Positions 1-8,035 of a stretch of DNA of 54,777 nt are shown here, piece after piece. Numbering within the stretch: the first letter of the stretch is position 1; the number at the start of each line of letters is the position of its first letter. The notes below the pieces were generated by a model. It saw only the letters and a program-made list of their open reading frames with translations. It was not told the origin of the DNA and did not search any database. The DNA comes from Alphaproteobacteria bacterium (GTDB lineage Bacteria; Pseudomonadota; Alphaproteobacteria; SHVR01), in NCBI GenBank assembly GCA_009694185.1, contig SHVR01000013.1:1-54777 (forward strand), in the 5' to 3' direction. A program made the position numbers and the translations under genes.

Positions 1-45
1 CGGCGAATGTCCTGCAACGCCCGCTCACCGGGCGATTTTCGGGCA

Positions 46-100
46 GAGGGTTTTGGTCTCATCTTCGTTCCTTCGTCACTACGATGAGACCAAAACCCTC
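46..100. repeat. Long perfect hairpin upstream of the SNF2 operon
   Basis: Positions 46-63 and 83-100 are exact reverse complements (18 bp stem, core GGGTTTTGGTCTCATC), separated by a 19-base loop. No T-run follows on either side, so it is not a classic intrinsic terminator. It lies about 85 bases before the first reading frame and could be a transcript end, a leader structure or part of a repeat family. Its GGTCTC / GAGACC core loosely resembles one arm of the 155-bp repeats near 27.1 and 39.7 kb, but the similarity is too short to call them related. The remaining bases 1-186 show no gene. Confidence 0.7.
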
Positions 101-186
101 CTCTGCTCAATACCGCATATCTGTCTCATAGGTGCTGACGGGGAACACAAGTACCCCTGAAGCTGGCAAACAAAGACGAGCGAAAG

Positions 187-525
187 GTGGCTGAGCGGGC
201 GAGATTGGGCATGGAGGCATTGGAGAAGAAGCAGGTTCTGCTGCGCACTCCCGACGCGCGTCTTCTCGACGCAAGCCTCGCGAAGACGCGCGATCTATAT
301 ACAAAGGCTTATGAATGGGATGCAAAGGCTAGAGACATTGGGGAGATCACCGCCGCAACGTCGATGCGACAGTATATGAAGTCGTGGATCACAAGTTGGG
401 ATTTGGAACGCCTGTATGGAACGACGGGCGAAATTGTTACCGAGTCGATGCCCGTCGACTATGTGGAGAACGCGGACATCGAGCGGTCCGACGTGAGGCT
501 CGACGGGGATTCGGACGACGAATGA
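187..525 (+). CDS. Hypothetical 112-residue protein coupled to SNF2 helicase
   Basis: I do not recognise this protein. It has no signal peptide or membrane segment, a charged, probably helical first half and a strongly acidic tail ending DGDSDDE. The frame opens after a stop at 136-138. The first usable start is GTG at 187, and ATG at 211 is an alternative. Its TGA (523-525) overlaps the ATG (522) of the helicase gene in an ATGA junction, so the two are probably translationally coupled and may act together. Base composition is lower in GC than most of the window, which hints at transfer. The window begins just upstream, so further operon members cannot be excluded. Confidence 0.55.
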   Translation: MAERARLGMEALEKKQVLLRTPDARLLDASLAKTRDLYTKAYEWDAKARDIGEITAATSMRQYMKSWITSWDLERLYGTTGEIVTESMPVDYVENADIERSDVRLDGDSDDE

Positions 526-1883
526 CCGTCGCGGCGGCCGATGATTTTGGGCTTCACTGGTCGCGTCCGCTATTCCCGTATCAGCGTACTGGTGTTCAAG
601 CACTCCTTGCCAATCCGTCATTGTTGCTTGCAGATGAAATGGGGTTGGGCAAGACAATCCAGGCCATCGCCGCGTTGCGCTACCTCTTCGCTTCCGGCGA
701 GGCACGAACGGCCTTGGTGGTGGCGCTGGTCGGTGTGGTGCTGCAATGGCGGAGTGAATTCAAGGAATGGGCACCGGAACTGCGCTTGTTCACCGTGCTT
801 GGCTCGGCAACGGCGCGCACGGCTATGTGGCGGGCCGAAGCGCAAGTTTTCATTGCAAGCTACGAGACCGTTCGGGCTGATCTTGGTCGTGACCCAGTTG
901 GTGGGCGGAAGTGGGACGTCGTTGTCATTGACGAAGCGCAGCGGATAAAGAACCCAGCTTCCGATATCGCCCGCGCCGTGAAGCTATTGCCGCGGCAACG
1001 CAGTTGGGCCCTCACCGGCACGCCGCTGGAAAATCGCCTGGACGACCTGATTTCCATTCTCGACTTCGTGGCCCCTGGCCGATTCGGGCCCGGCACCTAT
1101 GCCCGGGGTCTACGCAGGCTGCTCGGCGAGGTGCAACTGCGGCGCCGCCGAACCGAGGTGTTGCGCGATCTACCGCAAAAATTTTCAGTGGAAGTCCCGA
1201 TTTATCTTGAGGCACGACAGCGCGCGGCCTACGAATGCGCCGAGCGGGAAGGGATCGTCCACCTTACGTCGCTTGGTGTGGAACTTCGCGTCAACCACGT
1301 CCTCGAATTGATCCTGCGCCTCAAGCAAATATGCAATTTTTGTCCAGAAACCGGCGCGTCGGCAAAGCTCGCCGATCTCCGCGAACGGATTGCGCAGGTT
1401 GTCGGCAACGGTGAACGAGCGTTGATCTTTTCCCAGTTTGCCGCCGAACCATTTGGCGTAAAGCGGTTGGCTCGTGAACTGGCGGAATATCAACCACTCG
1501 TTCTTTCCGGTGATTTGACGGTCAACGAACGCGCGGAGATGGTGTTGAAATTTGAGCGCGACCAGAGTCGTAAAGTGCTTCTCCTGTCATTGCGGGCTGG
1601 TGGCGTGGGGCTTAATCTGACCGCCGCTTCCTACGTTTTTCATTATGATAGATGGTGGAATCCGGCGATCGAAACCCAAGCCGAGGATCGGGCACATCGT
1701 ATTGGCCAGAATCGGCCGGTACACGTTTATTCCTATATTTGCGCCGAGACGGTAGAGGAACGCGTTGCGAAAATTTTAGCTGAGAAGCGTCAATTATTCG
1801 CCGATATAGTCGATGGCGTGTCGTTGCGCCATATTAGACGCCTCGATCTTCCTACGCTCGTGCGCGCGGCCGGCGGCAGCTAA
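522..1883 (+). CDS. SNF2-family DEAD/DEAH-type helicase
   Basis: This is a compact (453-residue) SNF2 ATPase with both RecA-like lobes and no evident extra domain. Visible motifs in order are: Walker A in LLADEMGLGKTIQA; motif II VVVIDEAQRIKNP; motif III ALTGTPLENRLDDL; lobe 2 ALIFSQF; motif V LLLSLRAGGVGLNLT; motif VI QAEDRAHRIGQ. The start at 522 is chosen because the N-terminal motif follows closely and it overlaps the upstream stop by 4 bases; a longer frame from 384 would run antiparallel in phase through the preceding gene. Family members translocate on double-stranded DNA and remodel protein-DNA complexes; several bacterial ones belong to phage-defence or restriction systems. That role is inference here. 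The relatively low GC, for example near 1780-1830, fits an accessory gene. Confidence 0.9.
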   Translation: MTVAAADDFGLHWSRPLFPYQRTGVQALLANPSLLLADEMGLGKTIQAIAALRYLFASGEARTALVVALVGVVLQWRSEFKEWAPELRLFTVLGSATARTAMWRAEAQVFIASYETVRADLGRDPVGGRKWDVVVIDEAQRIKNPASDIARAVKLLPRQRSWALTGTPLENRLDDLISILDFVAPGRFGPGTYARGLRRLLGEVQLRRRRTEVLRDLPQKFSVEVPIYLEARQRAAYECAEREGIVHLTSLGVELRVNHVLELILRLKQICNFCPETGASAKLADLRERIAQVVGNGERALIFSQFAAEPFGVKRLARELAEYQPLVLSGDLTVNERAEMVLKFERDQSRKVLLLSLRAGGVGLNLTAASYVFHYDRWWNPAIETQAEDRAHRIGQNRPVHVYSYICAETVEERVAKILAEKRQLFADIVDGVSLRHIRRLDLPTLVRAAGGS

Positions 1884-1897
1884 GCTGCTCGCGTCCT

Positions 1898-3517
1898 CTA
1901 CGCCGCCCAATCCTCGCGGATCATCTGGGCGGCCTTCTCGGCGATCATGATGGTCGGCACGTTGGTGTTGCCGGTCGTGAGCGTCGGCATCACCGAGGCG
2001 TCGACCACCCGGAGGCCCGCCATGCCATGTACCCGAAGGCGCGGGTCGACCACCGCCATGGGGTCGACCCCCATCTTGCAGGTGCCGACCGGGTGATAGA
2101 GCGTCGTACCCTCGCGTCTCGCATAGGCCTCGACGCTGGCGTCGCTCTCGATGTCTGGCCCCGGCCGTAGCTCCGCCACGCTGACTTCCGCCAGCGCCGG
2201 GGCGGCGAAAATGCGTCTGACATGGCGGAGCCCCGCCGCCAGCACCCGGATATCGTCGCTCGCCGAGAGATAGTTCGGCCGGATGGCGGGCGGCGCCAGG
2301 GGGTCGGGCGAGGCCGCCATGATGGTGCCTCTACTGGAGGGCCGCACGGGGCAGACGACGGCGGTCATGCCGGGTTCCTTGTCGAGTATCGACAGCATGC
2401 GGGTCGGATCGTAGCTCGCCGGTGTGAACAGAAGCTGGAGATCGGGGCTCGCCAGGCCCTCGCGGCTCATGGTGAAGACTTGTGCCGTGGTGACGCCAAA
2501 GGTGAGGGCACCCCGCCCCGTCACGGCAAAGCGAACCACTTCGCGGGCCAGCCTGAATCCGCGCGCCAGTTGATTGATGGAGATGCGGTCGCGCACCCGG
2601 TGCACGACGCGCACCACATAATGGTCGATGAGGTTCCGGCCGACGCCGGCCAAGTCGTGTACGACCGGAACGCCGATCGATTTGAGATGTTCGGCGGGCC
2701 CAATCCCCGAGACATGCAGGAGGTGCGGCGAATTGATGGTGCCGCCCGAGACGATGACTTCGCGATTGGCCTTCACCGTGCGCGCCGCCTCGCCTTGGCG
2801 GAAGGCGACCCCGGTGCAGCGTTTGCCCTCGGTCAATAGGCCGGTCGCCATGGCGTCGGTCACGACCCTGAGATTGGGCCGGTGGCGCGCCTCGGCGAGA
2901 TAAGTGCGGGCGGTCGAGCCGCGCAGCCGCCCCCGCCGGGTCATCTGGGAATAGCCGACCCCGTCTTGCGCCGCGCCGTTCAGATCCGGGTTGAAGGGAA
3001 AGCCCGCCTGTTGCGCCGCTTCAACGAAATTGTGGGTCAGGGGCAGGACGGTCCGGTAGTCCTCGACCTTGAGCGGACCGCTCCGGCCACGCACCCGGTC
3101 GTCGCCGCCGGTATAGCTCTCGGACTGCATGAAGAAGGGCAGCACCTCGTCATAGGTCCAGCCCCGGCAGCCGAGCTGCGCCCAGCCGTCATAGTCGGCG
3201 GCGTTGCCGCGCACATAGAGCATGCCGTTGATCGAGCTGGACCCGCCCAGCACCTTGCCGCGCGGCCAATGCAGCGGCCGGTTGGCCGTCCCGGGCTCGG
3301 GCTCCGAGTGGTAGTTCCAATTGAGGCGCGGGTGACGCAAGAGGCTGCGCATGCCCGCTGGAATATGGATCATGGGATGGCGGTCGGGGCCGCCGGCTTC
3401 CAAGAGGACGACCGAGGCGCCGGTCTCTGCAAGCCGGCTCGCCACCACGCAGCCGGCCGAGCCCGCGCCCACCACCACATAATCGGCATTGAGGTCGGCA
3501 CTGAGGTTGGTGGCCAT
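1898..3517 (-). CDS. GMC-family FAD-dependent oxidoreductase (choline dehydrogenase-like)
   Basis: This is a 539-residue flavoprotein of the glucose-methanol-choline family. The N-terminal FAD-binding segment reads DYVVVGAGSAGCVVASRLAE, followed by the family signature GKVLGGSSSINGMLYVRG. The C-terminal catalytic region contains LYHPVGTCKMG (active-site His) and TTGNTNVPTIMI (second catalytic position Asn). These enzymes oxidise alcohols to aldehydes or ketones; the substrate here is unknown. The start ATG at 3517 lies 2 bases after the stop of the enoyl-CoA hydratase gene, so the two form an operon and may act on the same intermediate. A much longer upstream extension in the same frame overlaps the hydratase and is rejected. 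Confidence 0.9.
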   Translation of the reverse strand: MATNLSADLNADYVVVGAGSAGCVVASRLAETGASVVLLEAGGPDRHPMIHIPAGMRSLLRHPRLNWNYHSEPEPGTANRPLHWPRGKVLGGSSSINGMLYVRGNAADYDGWAQLGCRGWTYDEVLPFFMQSESYTGGDDRVRGRSGPLKVEDYRTVLPLTHNFVEAAQQAGFPFNPDLNGAAQDGVGYSQMTRRGRLRGSTARTYLAEARHRPNLRVVTDAMATGLLTEGKRCTGVAFRQGEAARTVKANREVIVSGGTINSPHLLHVSGIGPAEHLKSIGVPVVHDLAGVGRNLIDHYVVRVVHRVRDRISINQLARGFRLAREVVRFAVTGRGALTFGVTTAQVFTMSREGLASPDLQLLFTPASYDPTRMLSILDKEPGMTAVVCPVRPSSRGTIMAASPDPLAPPAIRPNYLSASDDIRVLAAGLRHVRRIFAAPALAEVSVAELRPGPDIESDASVEAYARREGTTLYHPVGTCKMGVDPMAVVDPRLRVHGMAGLRVVDASVMPTLTTGNTNVPTIMIAEKAAQMIREDWAA

Positions 3518-3519
3518 GA

Positions 3520-4320
3520 CTAGCGCCCCTTGAAGCGCGCGGGCTTGCGCTTCTCGGCGAAGGCGCGGGCGGCTTCCTGGAAATCCTCGCTGAGATAAAG
3601 CTTCAAGGGCGCCGACTGCATGGTGAGCTCGCGCCCGAGCCGGTCCATGTACCAGCGCCGGGCGCGCACCGTGGCGCGCACGCTTAAGGGCGGGTTGGCG
3701 GCGACGGCTTCGGCGAGCTCGCGTGCCGTGTCGAGGGTCTTGCCCTTGGGCGCCACCCTGTTGATAACGCCCGCCGCCAAGGCTTCCTCGGCGGTGAAGA
3801 AGCGGCCGGTCAGGGCCATCTCGGTGCCGAAGGCACCGGCGCCGCGAAAGTCGAACAGGCCCCAATATTTGGCCGCACCCAGGCCGCGCGGCGTCTCGGT
3901 GATCTGGAATTGGGTCCCGGCCTCGGCGACGATCAGGTCGCATTCCAGGACGATGCCGACCGCGAGGCCCATCACATAGCCGTGCGGTGCCGCGATCACC
4001 GGCTTCCAATTGACCGAGTGGGTCAAGAGATCGCCGGAGTTGGCGCCGAAGCCCTGGGGGCCGCCCAGGCGCTCGAACTCGGCGCGCGAGCGCAATTGGC
4101 GCTGATGCACGTCGGCGCCGCTGGAGAAGGCCCGGCCGCTGCCCTGGATGATGGCGACCAGGGCCTCGCCATCGGCATCGAAGCGCCGCAGCGCGGCGCC
4201 CAGCGCCATCACCAGCTCGTCACTGAACGCGTTGAGCTTCTCCGGCCGCTTCAGCGTCAAGGTGACGATATGGTCCTTGAGCGCATAGTCGACCAGTTCC
4301 GATTCCGTCTTGTCCGCCAT
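3520..4320 (-). CDS. Enoyl-CoA hydratase/isomerase family protein
   Basis: This 266-residue crotonase-fold protein begins with the typical DHIVTLTLKRPEKLNAFS strand. The oxyanion-hole loops are GRAFSSGADV and HGYVMGLAVGIVLE, and the second active-site region reads TETPRGLG. Family members hydrate, isomerise or cleave acyl-CoA thioesters in the cytoplasm. The sequence alone does not say which reaction. It is first in a minus-strand pair with the GMC oxidoreductase (2-base gap). It diverges from the GST-like gene at 4414, and the roughly 90 bases between them must hold both promoters. Confidence 0.9.
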   Translation of the reverse strand: MADKTESELVDYALKDHIVTLTLKRPEKLNAFSDELVMALGAALRRFDADGEALVAIIQGSGRAFSSGADVHQRQLRSRAEFERLGGPQGFGANSGDLLTHSVNWKPVIAAPHGYVMGLAVGIVLECDLIVAEAGTQFQITETPRGLGAAKYWGLFDFRGAGAFGTEMALTGRFFTAEEALAAGVINRVAPKGKTLDTARELAEAVAANPPLSVRATVRARRWYMDRLGRELTMQSAPLKLYLSEDFQEAARAFAEKRKPARFKGR

Positions 4321-4413
4321 TTCTCCCTCCGGATTGTTTCGGTCGCGCTTTGACTCGATGGCCGACCCTCCCTACAGTCGCCCGCACTTCGCCACGATGC
4401 AAGGAGGGGCGCC

Positions 4414-5109
4414 ATGCCCACCCATTATCATCTCATCAGCTCGGTCACTTGACCCTGGGTTCAGCGCGCCGTGATCGTGCTTCGTACCAAGGGTGTAACC
4501 TTCGAGACGACCTATATCGACCTCCGCAAGAAGCCTGACTGGTTCCTGAAGATCTCGCCGCACGGCAAGGTGCCGGTGCTCAAGGTCAACGACCACCGGC
4601 TGTTCGAATCGAACGCCATCGCCGAATATTTGGATGAGGTCATCCAGCCGCGCCTGCATCCGGCGGACCCGCTCAACCGGGCGCGGCATCGGGCCTGGAC
4701 CGACTTCACGCCGGACTTCGCCAAGGCGCTCTCGGGCATCTACTACACCAAGACCAAGGCCGAGATGGAAGCGGGGTTGAAGGCGGCACCCGAACGTCTG
4801 GCCAAGGTCGAAGAGGCGATTTCCGAAGAGCGCGGGACGAAGGGGCCGTTTTTCGCGGGCTCCGGCCTCTGTCTCGTGGACGCGGCCTATGCGCCCTTCC
4901 TGCAACGCTTTGCCTTTGTCGATGCGAAGCTGAAGACCGGCCTGCTCAAGGCTTATCCCTTGATCCAAGCCTGGTCGGAGGCGCTCCTCGGCGACGAGCG
5001 CATCACCGGCTCCGTACCCGCCAACTTCAATGACGAATTCATCGCCAGCCTGAAACGGCGCGAATTCTATGTGGGCGGCTTGTTCGAGGCGAAGGCGCTC
5101 GCTTCGTGA
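4414..5109 (+). CDS. GST-like protein with in-frame UGA at the active-site Cys position (candidate selenoprotein)
   Basis: A strong ribosome site, AAGGAGG at 4401-4407, sits 6 bases before ATG 4414. Translation gives MPTHYHLISSVT, then TGA at 4450-4452, then PWVQRAVIVLRTKG and an uninterrupted GST to 5109 (231 residues with readthrough). In GST-fold proteins this is where strand 1 ends and the catalytic residue of a C-P-x-x type motif stands, so the UGA takes the Cys position. Downstream, the thioredoxin fold has the usual HGKVPVL cis-Pro and ESNAIAEYLDE glutathione-binding motifs, then an all-helical C-terminal domain. Either UGA encodes selenocysteine or a single base change has damaged a Cys codon; the intact rest of the gene favours a functional reading. 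Starting at GTG 4471 would remove strand 1 and the catalytic residue. The probable function is a glutathione-dependent transferase or reductase. Confidence 0.75.
4450..4494 (+). promoter_or_regulatory. Candidate bacterial SECIS hairpin after the in-frame UGA
   Basis: Immediately after the UGA (4450-4452) the transcript can fold. Bases 4452-4456 pair with 4490-4494 and 4458-4460 with 4486-4488 (one mismatch between them). An upper stem pairs 4463-4467 with 4477-4481, closing a 9-base apical loop GCCGUGAUC that begins with G. The loop starts about 15 bases after the UGA. Bacterial SECIS elements are stem-loops just downstream of the Sec codon with a G at the start of the loop, so position and shape are suggestive. 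GC-rich coding DNA folds readily, so this is weak evidence alone. Confidence 0.35.
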
Positions 5110-5113
5110 TCGG

Positions 5114-5141
5114 GTAACCGGCGGGGCGACCCGCCGGTTAC
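5114..5141 (+). terminator. Hairpin with GCGA tetraloop between GST-like and hydrolase genes
   Basis: GTAACCGGCGGG (5114-5125) pairs perfectly with CCCGCCGGTTAC (5130-5141) around a GNRA-type GCGA loop. It lies 4 bases after the GST-like stop and 35 bases before the hydrolase start. No U-run follows, so it could be a weak terminator, an RNA-stability element or a processing site that separates expression of the two genes. Confidence 0.5.
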
Positions 5142-5176
5142 TCCCCCGCGCCATCATATCCGCCGGAGGCGTTTCG

Positions 5177-5920
5177 ATGATCGAGGAAACCCTGGATATC
5201 GCGACCCAGGACGGGGCGATGGAAACTTTCATCTGCCGCCCCGAGCGTGGCGGCCCGTTTCCGCCTGTCTTCCTCTTGATGGATGCACCCGGCATCCGCG
5301 AGGAGCTGCGCGACATGACGCGCCGCCTCGCCACGGTCGGCTATTTCGTCTTGCTGCCCAATCTCTATTACCGCGCCGGCCGCGACACCATGTATGGCGC
5401 CGACGTGCTGGAAGAAGGCAGCAAGGACCGCGACCGCATGCAGAGGGTGCGCAAGACCATGACCATCCCGCCGGTGATGGCGGATGTCGGCACCATGCTG
5501 GCCTATGTCGACAAGCAGAAGGACGCGCGGCAGGGACCGGTCGGAGTGCACGGCTATTGCATGAGCGGCCCGTTTGCGCTCGCCAGTGCGGCGCGCTATC
5601 GCGAGCGCGTGGCGGCCGCCGCCTCCTTCTATGGCACTTGGCTGGTGAGCGACGCCGTGGAAAGCCCGCATCTCTCATTCGCCAAGGTCAAGGGCGAGCT
5701 CTATATCGCCTGCGCCGAATTCGACCATGTGGCGCCGTTTACCATGGTCGAGGAACTCCGCCGCCATTTCGAGAAATCGGGCGTGGCGGGCGAGCTCGAA
5801 CTGCACAAGGGCGTGCATCACGGCTTCGCCTTTCCAGAGCGCAAGGTCTATGACAAGCCGGCCGCCGAGCGCCATTGGGAACGGCTGATCGCCCTCTACC
5901 GCCGCCGCCTCGGCGGTTAG
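5177..5920 (+). CDS. Dienelactone hydrolase family protein
   Basis: This 247-residue alpha/beta hydrolase has the dienelactone-hydrolase catalytic set: nucleophile Cys in HGYCMSGPFA (G-x-C-x-G), acid Asp in CAEFDHVAP and His in VHHGFAF. The family opens cyclic enol-lactones in aromatic degradation, and also acts on other small esters. The start at ATG 5177 follows a GGAGG at 5165-5169. A longer frame from 5069 overlaps the GST-like gene and is rejected. It lies downstream of the GST-like gene on the same strand and may share its promoter, subject to the intervening hairpin. The physiological substrate is not evident. Confidence 0.9.
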   Translation: MIEETLDIATQDGAMETFICRPERGGPFPPVFLLMDAPGIREELRDMTRRLATVGYFVLLPNLYYRAGRDTMYGADVLEEGSKDRDRMQRVRKTMTIPPVMADVGTMLAYVDKQKDARQGPVGVHGYCMSGPFALASAARYRERVAAAASFYGTWLVSDAVESPHLSFAKVKGELYIACAEFDHVAPFTMVEELRRHFEKSGVAGELELHKGVHHGFAFPERKVYDKPAAERHWERLIALYRRRLGG

Positions 5921-6210
5921 GCTAGCCGGGCTCCTAAAAGCCGCAGCTTCAGCCGCGGGATGAATCGTCCCGGTATGGAGCCAGACGGGGCGAACCCATC
6001 GTCAACCGCCCCCATGCGTCGATAGAACCCCGACGCGTCGGGGTCGGCTCGACAAACAATTTGTCGAAGTCGGCAATATCGCCCTTCACGGTGACCTGGG
6101 CCATGCCGATGAGACAGCCGTCGATCTCGGCCACCTTAAAGTGAGACGCCTGCATGTTTGCGGGCGTGAGCGTCAGCTCGTTCCGGCATGCGACCTCCGC
6201 CACCTCGGCC
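5917..6210 (-). pseudogene. Decayed GNAT N-acetyltransferase
   Basis: Reading the minus strand from about 6203 gives a GNAT-like stretch (HFKVAEIDGCLIGMAQVTV, then DFDKLFVEP). In the next frame it continues as ADPDASGFYRRMGAV and PSGSIPGRFIPRL, the usual C-terminal end of this family. The join falls at 6050-6060. It removes the whole acetyl-CoA-binding motif A segment and shifts the frame, so the product cannot be functional. The N-terminal part is also missing, because the frame abuts the stop of the amidohydrolase at 6212. The tail runs into the last bases of the hydrolase gene on the other strand. Confidence 0.7.
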
Positions 6211-6211
6211 G

Positions 6212-7939
6212 TTAGGCGCCAGCCGCCTTCTGAGGTCCGCGCACCAGGCGGCCGGGTAAGGCACCGGTCGCCTGGCTTTCCCGGAAAATGGCCGTGCCCG
6301 AGACGATGGTCGCCACATAGCCGTCGGCCCGCTGCATCAGCCGCCTGCCACCCGCCGGCAGGTCATAGACCACTTCCGGCGCCCTGAGTTTGAGCCGGCC
6401 ATAGTCGATGACGTTGAGGTCCGCCTTGGCACCTGGCGCCACTAGGCCCCGATCGTGCAAGCCGATGGCCTGGGCGTTGTCGCGGGTCAGGCGCTTCACC
6501 ATCCATTCGACCGGGAACAAGCCGCCCGCCGCCCGGTCGCGGGTCCAGTGGGTCAGTGTGTGGGTCATGTCGGTCGCATCGCACATGATGCCCACATGGG
6601 CGCCGCCGTCGCCGAGGCCAATGAGGGTGTTCGGGTGCGCCAGCATGTCGCGCACGCTGTCGAGATTGCCGTGCAGGTAATTGGTCATGGGCCGGTAGAG
6701 GATCGTCCGGCCGTCTTTCTCCAGCAGCAGGTCGTAGGCGAGCGCCGCCGGTGTCACGCCCCGGCTTTGGGCTAGGGCGGCGATGCTTAGCTCGGGCGGC
6801 GGCTCATAGTCCGGCGGATCGCCCAAGGGGAAGATGCGGTCCCAATGCCGGAGGCGATGCGGCACGCCGTTTCGGGCGGGTACTTCCTCGGAAATCAGGC
6901 GTTGGCGGAGCGAGGGATCGCGAAGGGCGGCGATGCGCTGGGCAAACGGCAGGTCGGCCACCGCTTTCCAGCTCGCACAGGGCTGGAACGGATTGAGCGA
7001 GAGCTCGAAGCCCAGCAGCACGCTGGTTGGCCGGCCGCGGACCTGGCCGGTCATGATGTGACCGGCGCCGTTCGCCGCGCCAATACCGTCGAGTTGGCGC
7101 CGCCAACTTTCCGGATCGTGGTCGCGCTCGAGGACGGTCACGGTCAACGGCCGTCCGCTGCGTTCGACGAGGCGCCGGAGCATGGCCATTTCATCGCCCA
7201 GCGCGTCGTCGAAGTCCGAAACTACTTGCAGCCAACCCATGCCGGTGGCGCCGATCGCCTCGGCGATGGCGGTGAGTTCCCGCTCCTCGGCCCTGAGTGT
7301 CGGGATCGGCCTGCCATCGGCGGTGCGGTGATTGAGGGTGCGCGAGGTGGAGAAGCCGAGTGCGCCCGCCCGGATACCCTCGGCGGCAAGCGCCGCCATC
7401 CACCGGCTGTCCGCCTCGGTCGCCGGCTCGCAATCGGCGCCGCGTTCGCCCATGACATAGACGCGGAGTGCCGCATGCGGCACCTGGGTCGCGACGTCGA
7501 GGTCGAAACGGCGCTGGGCGAGGGCGTCGAGAAAATCCGGGAAGCTATGCCAGTTCCAGGGCAAGCCCTCGGTCAGGACGACTTCGGGGATGTCTTCGAC
7601 ACCCTCCATCAGCCGGATCAACATGTCGCGCTGCTCCGGCCGGCAGGGGGCGAAGCCGACGCCGCAATTGCCGAGGAGGGCGGTGGTCACGCCGTTGCAG
7701 GAAGAGGGCGTGATGTGGCCGGTCCAGGTGACCTGGGCGTCGTAATGGGTATGCACATCGACGAAGCCGGGCGTCACCAGCGCGCCCCGCGCGTCGATCT
7801 CCTCCAGGCCCGCCTCGACAACCTTGCCAACCTGGGCGATGCGGCCGTCGATAATCGCCACGTCCGCCGCAAAGGGCTTGCCGCCAGAGCCATCGACGAC
7901 GGTGCCACCCCGGATGACGAGCGTCGGGCGTTCGGCCAT
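6212..7939 (-). CDS. N-acyl-D-amino-acid deacylase-type amidohydrolase
   Basis: This 575-residue metal-dependent amidohydrolase has the metal ligands HTH in GFVDVHTHYDAQVTW and the D-aminoacylase hallmark LLGNCGVGFAPCRP. Near the C-terminus it has GDGGAHVGIMCDATDMTH and the composite beta-sandwich end (PGAKADLNVID). Relatives remove N-acyl groups from D-amino acids, and some act on N-carbamoyl or cyclic amides. The ATG at 7939 is divergent from the hyuA operon with about 96 bases between, which suggests shared control. Co-location with ATP-dependent hydantoinase-type subunits fits breakdown of cyclic or N-substituted amino acids. Confidence 0.88.
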   Translation of the reverse strand: MAERPTLVIRGGTVVDGSGGKPFAADVAIIDGRIAQVGKVVEAGLEEIDARGALVTPGFVDVHTHYDAQVTWTGHITPSSCNGVTTALLGNCGVGFAPCRPEQRDMLIRLMEGVEDIPEVVLTEGLPWNWHSFPDFLDALAQRRFDLDVATQVPHAALRVYVMGERGADCEPATEADSRWMAALAAEGIRAGALGFSTSRTLNHRTADGRPIPTLRAEERELTAIAEAIGATGMGWLQVVSDFDDALGDEMAMLRRLVERSGRPLTVTVLERDHDPESWRRQLDGIGAANGAGHIMTGQVRGRPTSVLLGFELSLNPFQPCASWKAVADLPFAQRIAALRDPSLRQRLISEEVPARNGVPHRLRHWDRIFPLGDPPDYEPPPELSIAALAQSRGVTPAALAYDLLLEKDGRTILYRPMTNYLHGNLDSVRDMLAHPNTLIGLGDGGAHVGIMCDATDMTHTLTHWTRDRAAGGLFPVEWMVKRLTRDNAQAIGLHDRGLVAPGAKADLNVIDYGRLKLRAPEVVYDLPAGGRRLMQRADGYVATIVSGTAIFRESQATGALPGRLVRGPQKAAGA

Positions 7940-8035
7940 GGATTGTCCCCTTGTCTTGTTTCGCGTCGCGCCCGAGCATAGGCCGACGATAGAGTTTAGT
8001 CACAAATTCGGTTGCCAGCCACGGAGGAGCGCGCG

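Noticed and set aside
384..521. N-terminal extension of the SNF2 frame
   Set aside because: It overlaps the 112-residue frame, has no motif, and the ATGA junction at 522 gives a natural start.
4471..5109. GST-like gene starting at GTG 4471, after the UGA
   Set aside because: It would drop strand 1 and the catalytic position and has no ribosome site, whereas 4414 has a nearly perfect one.
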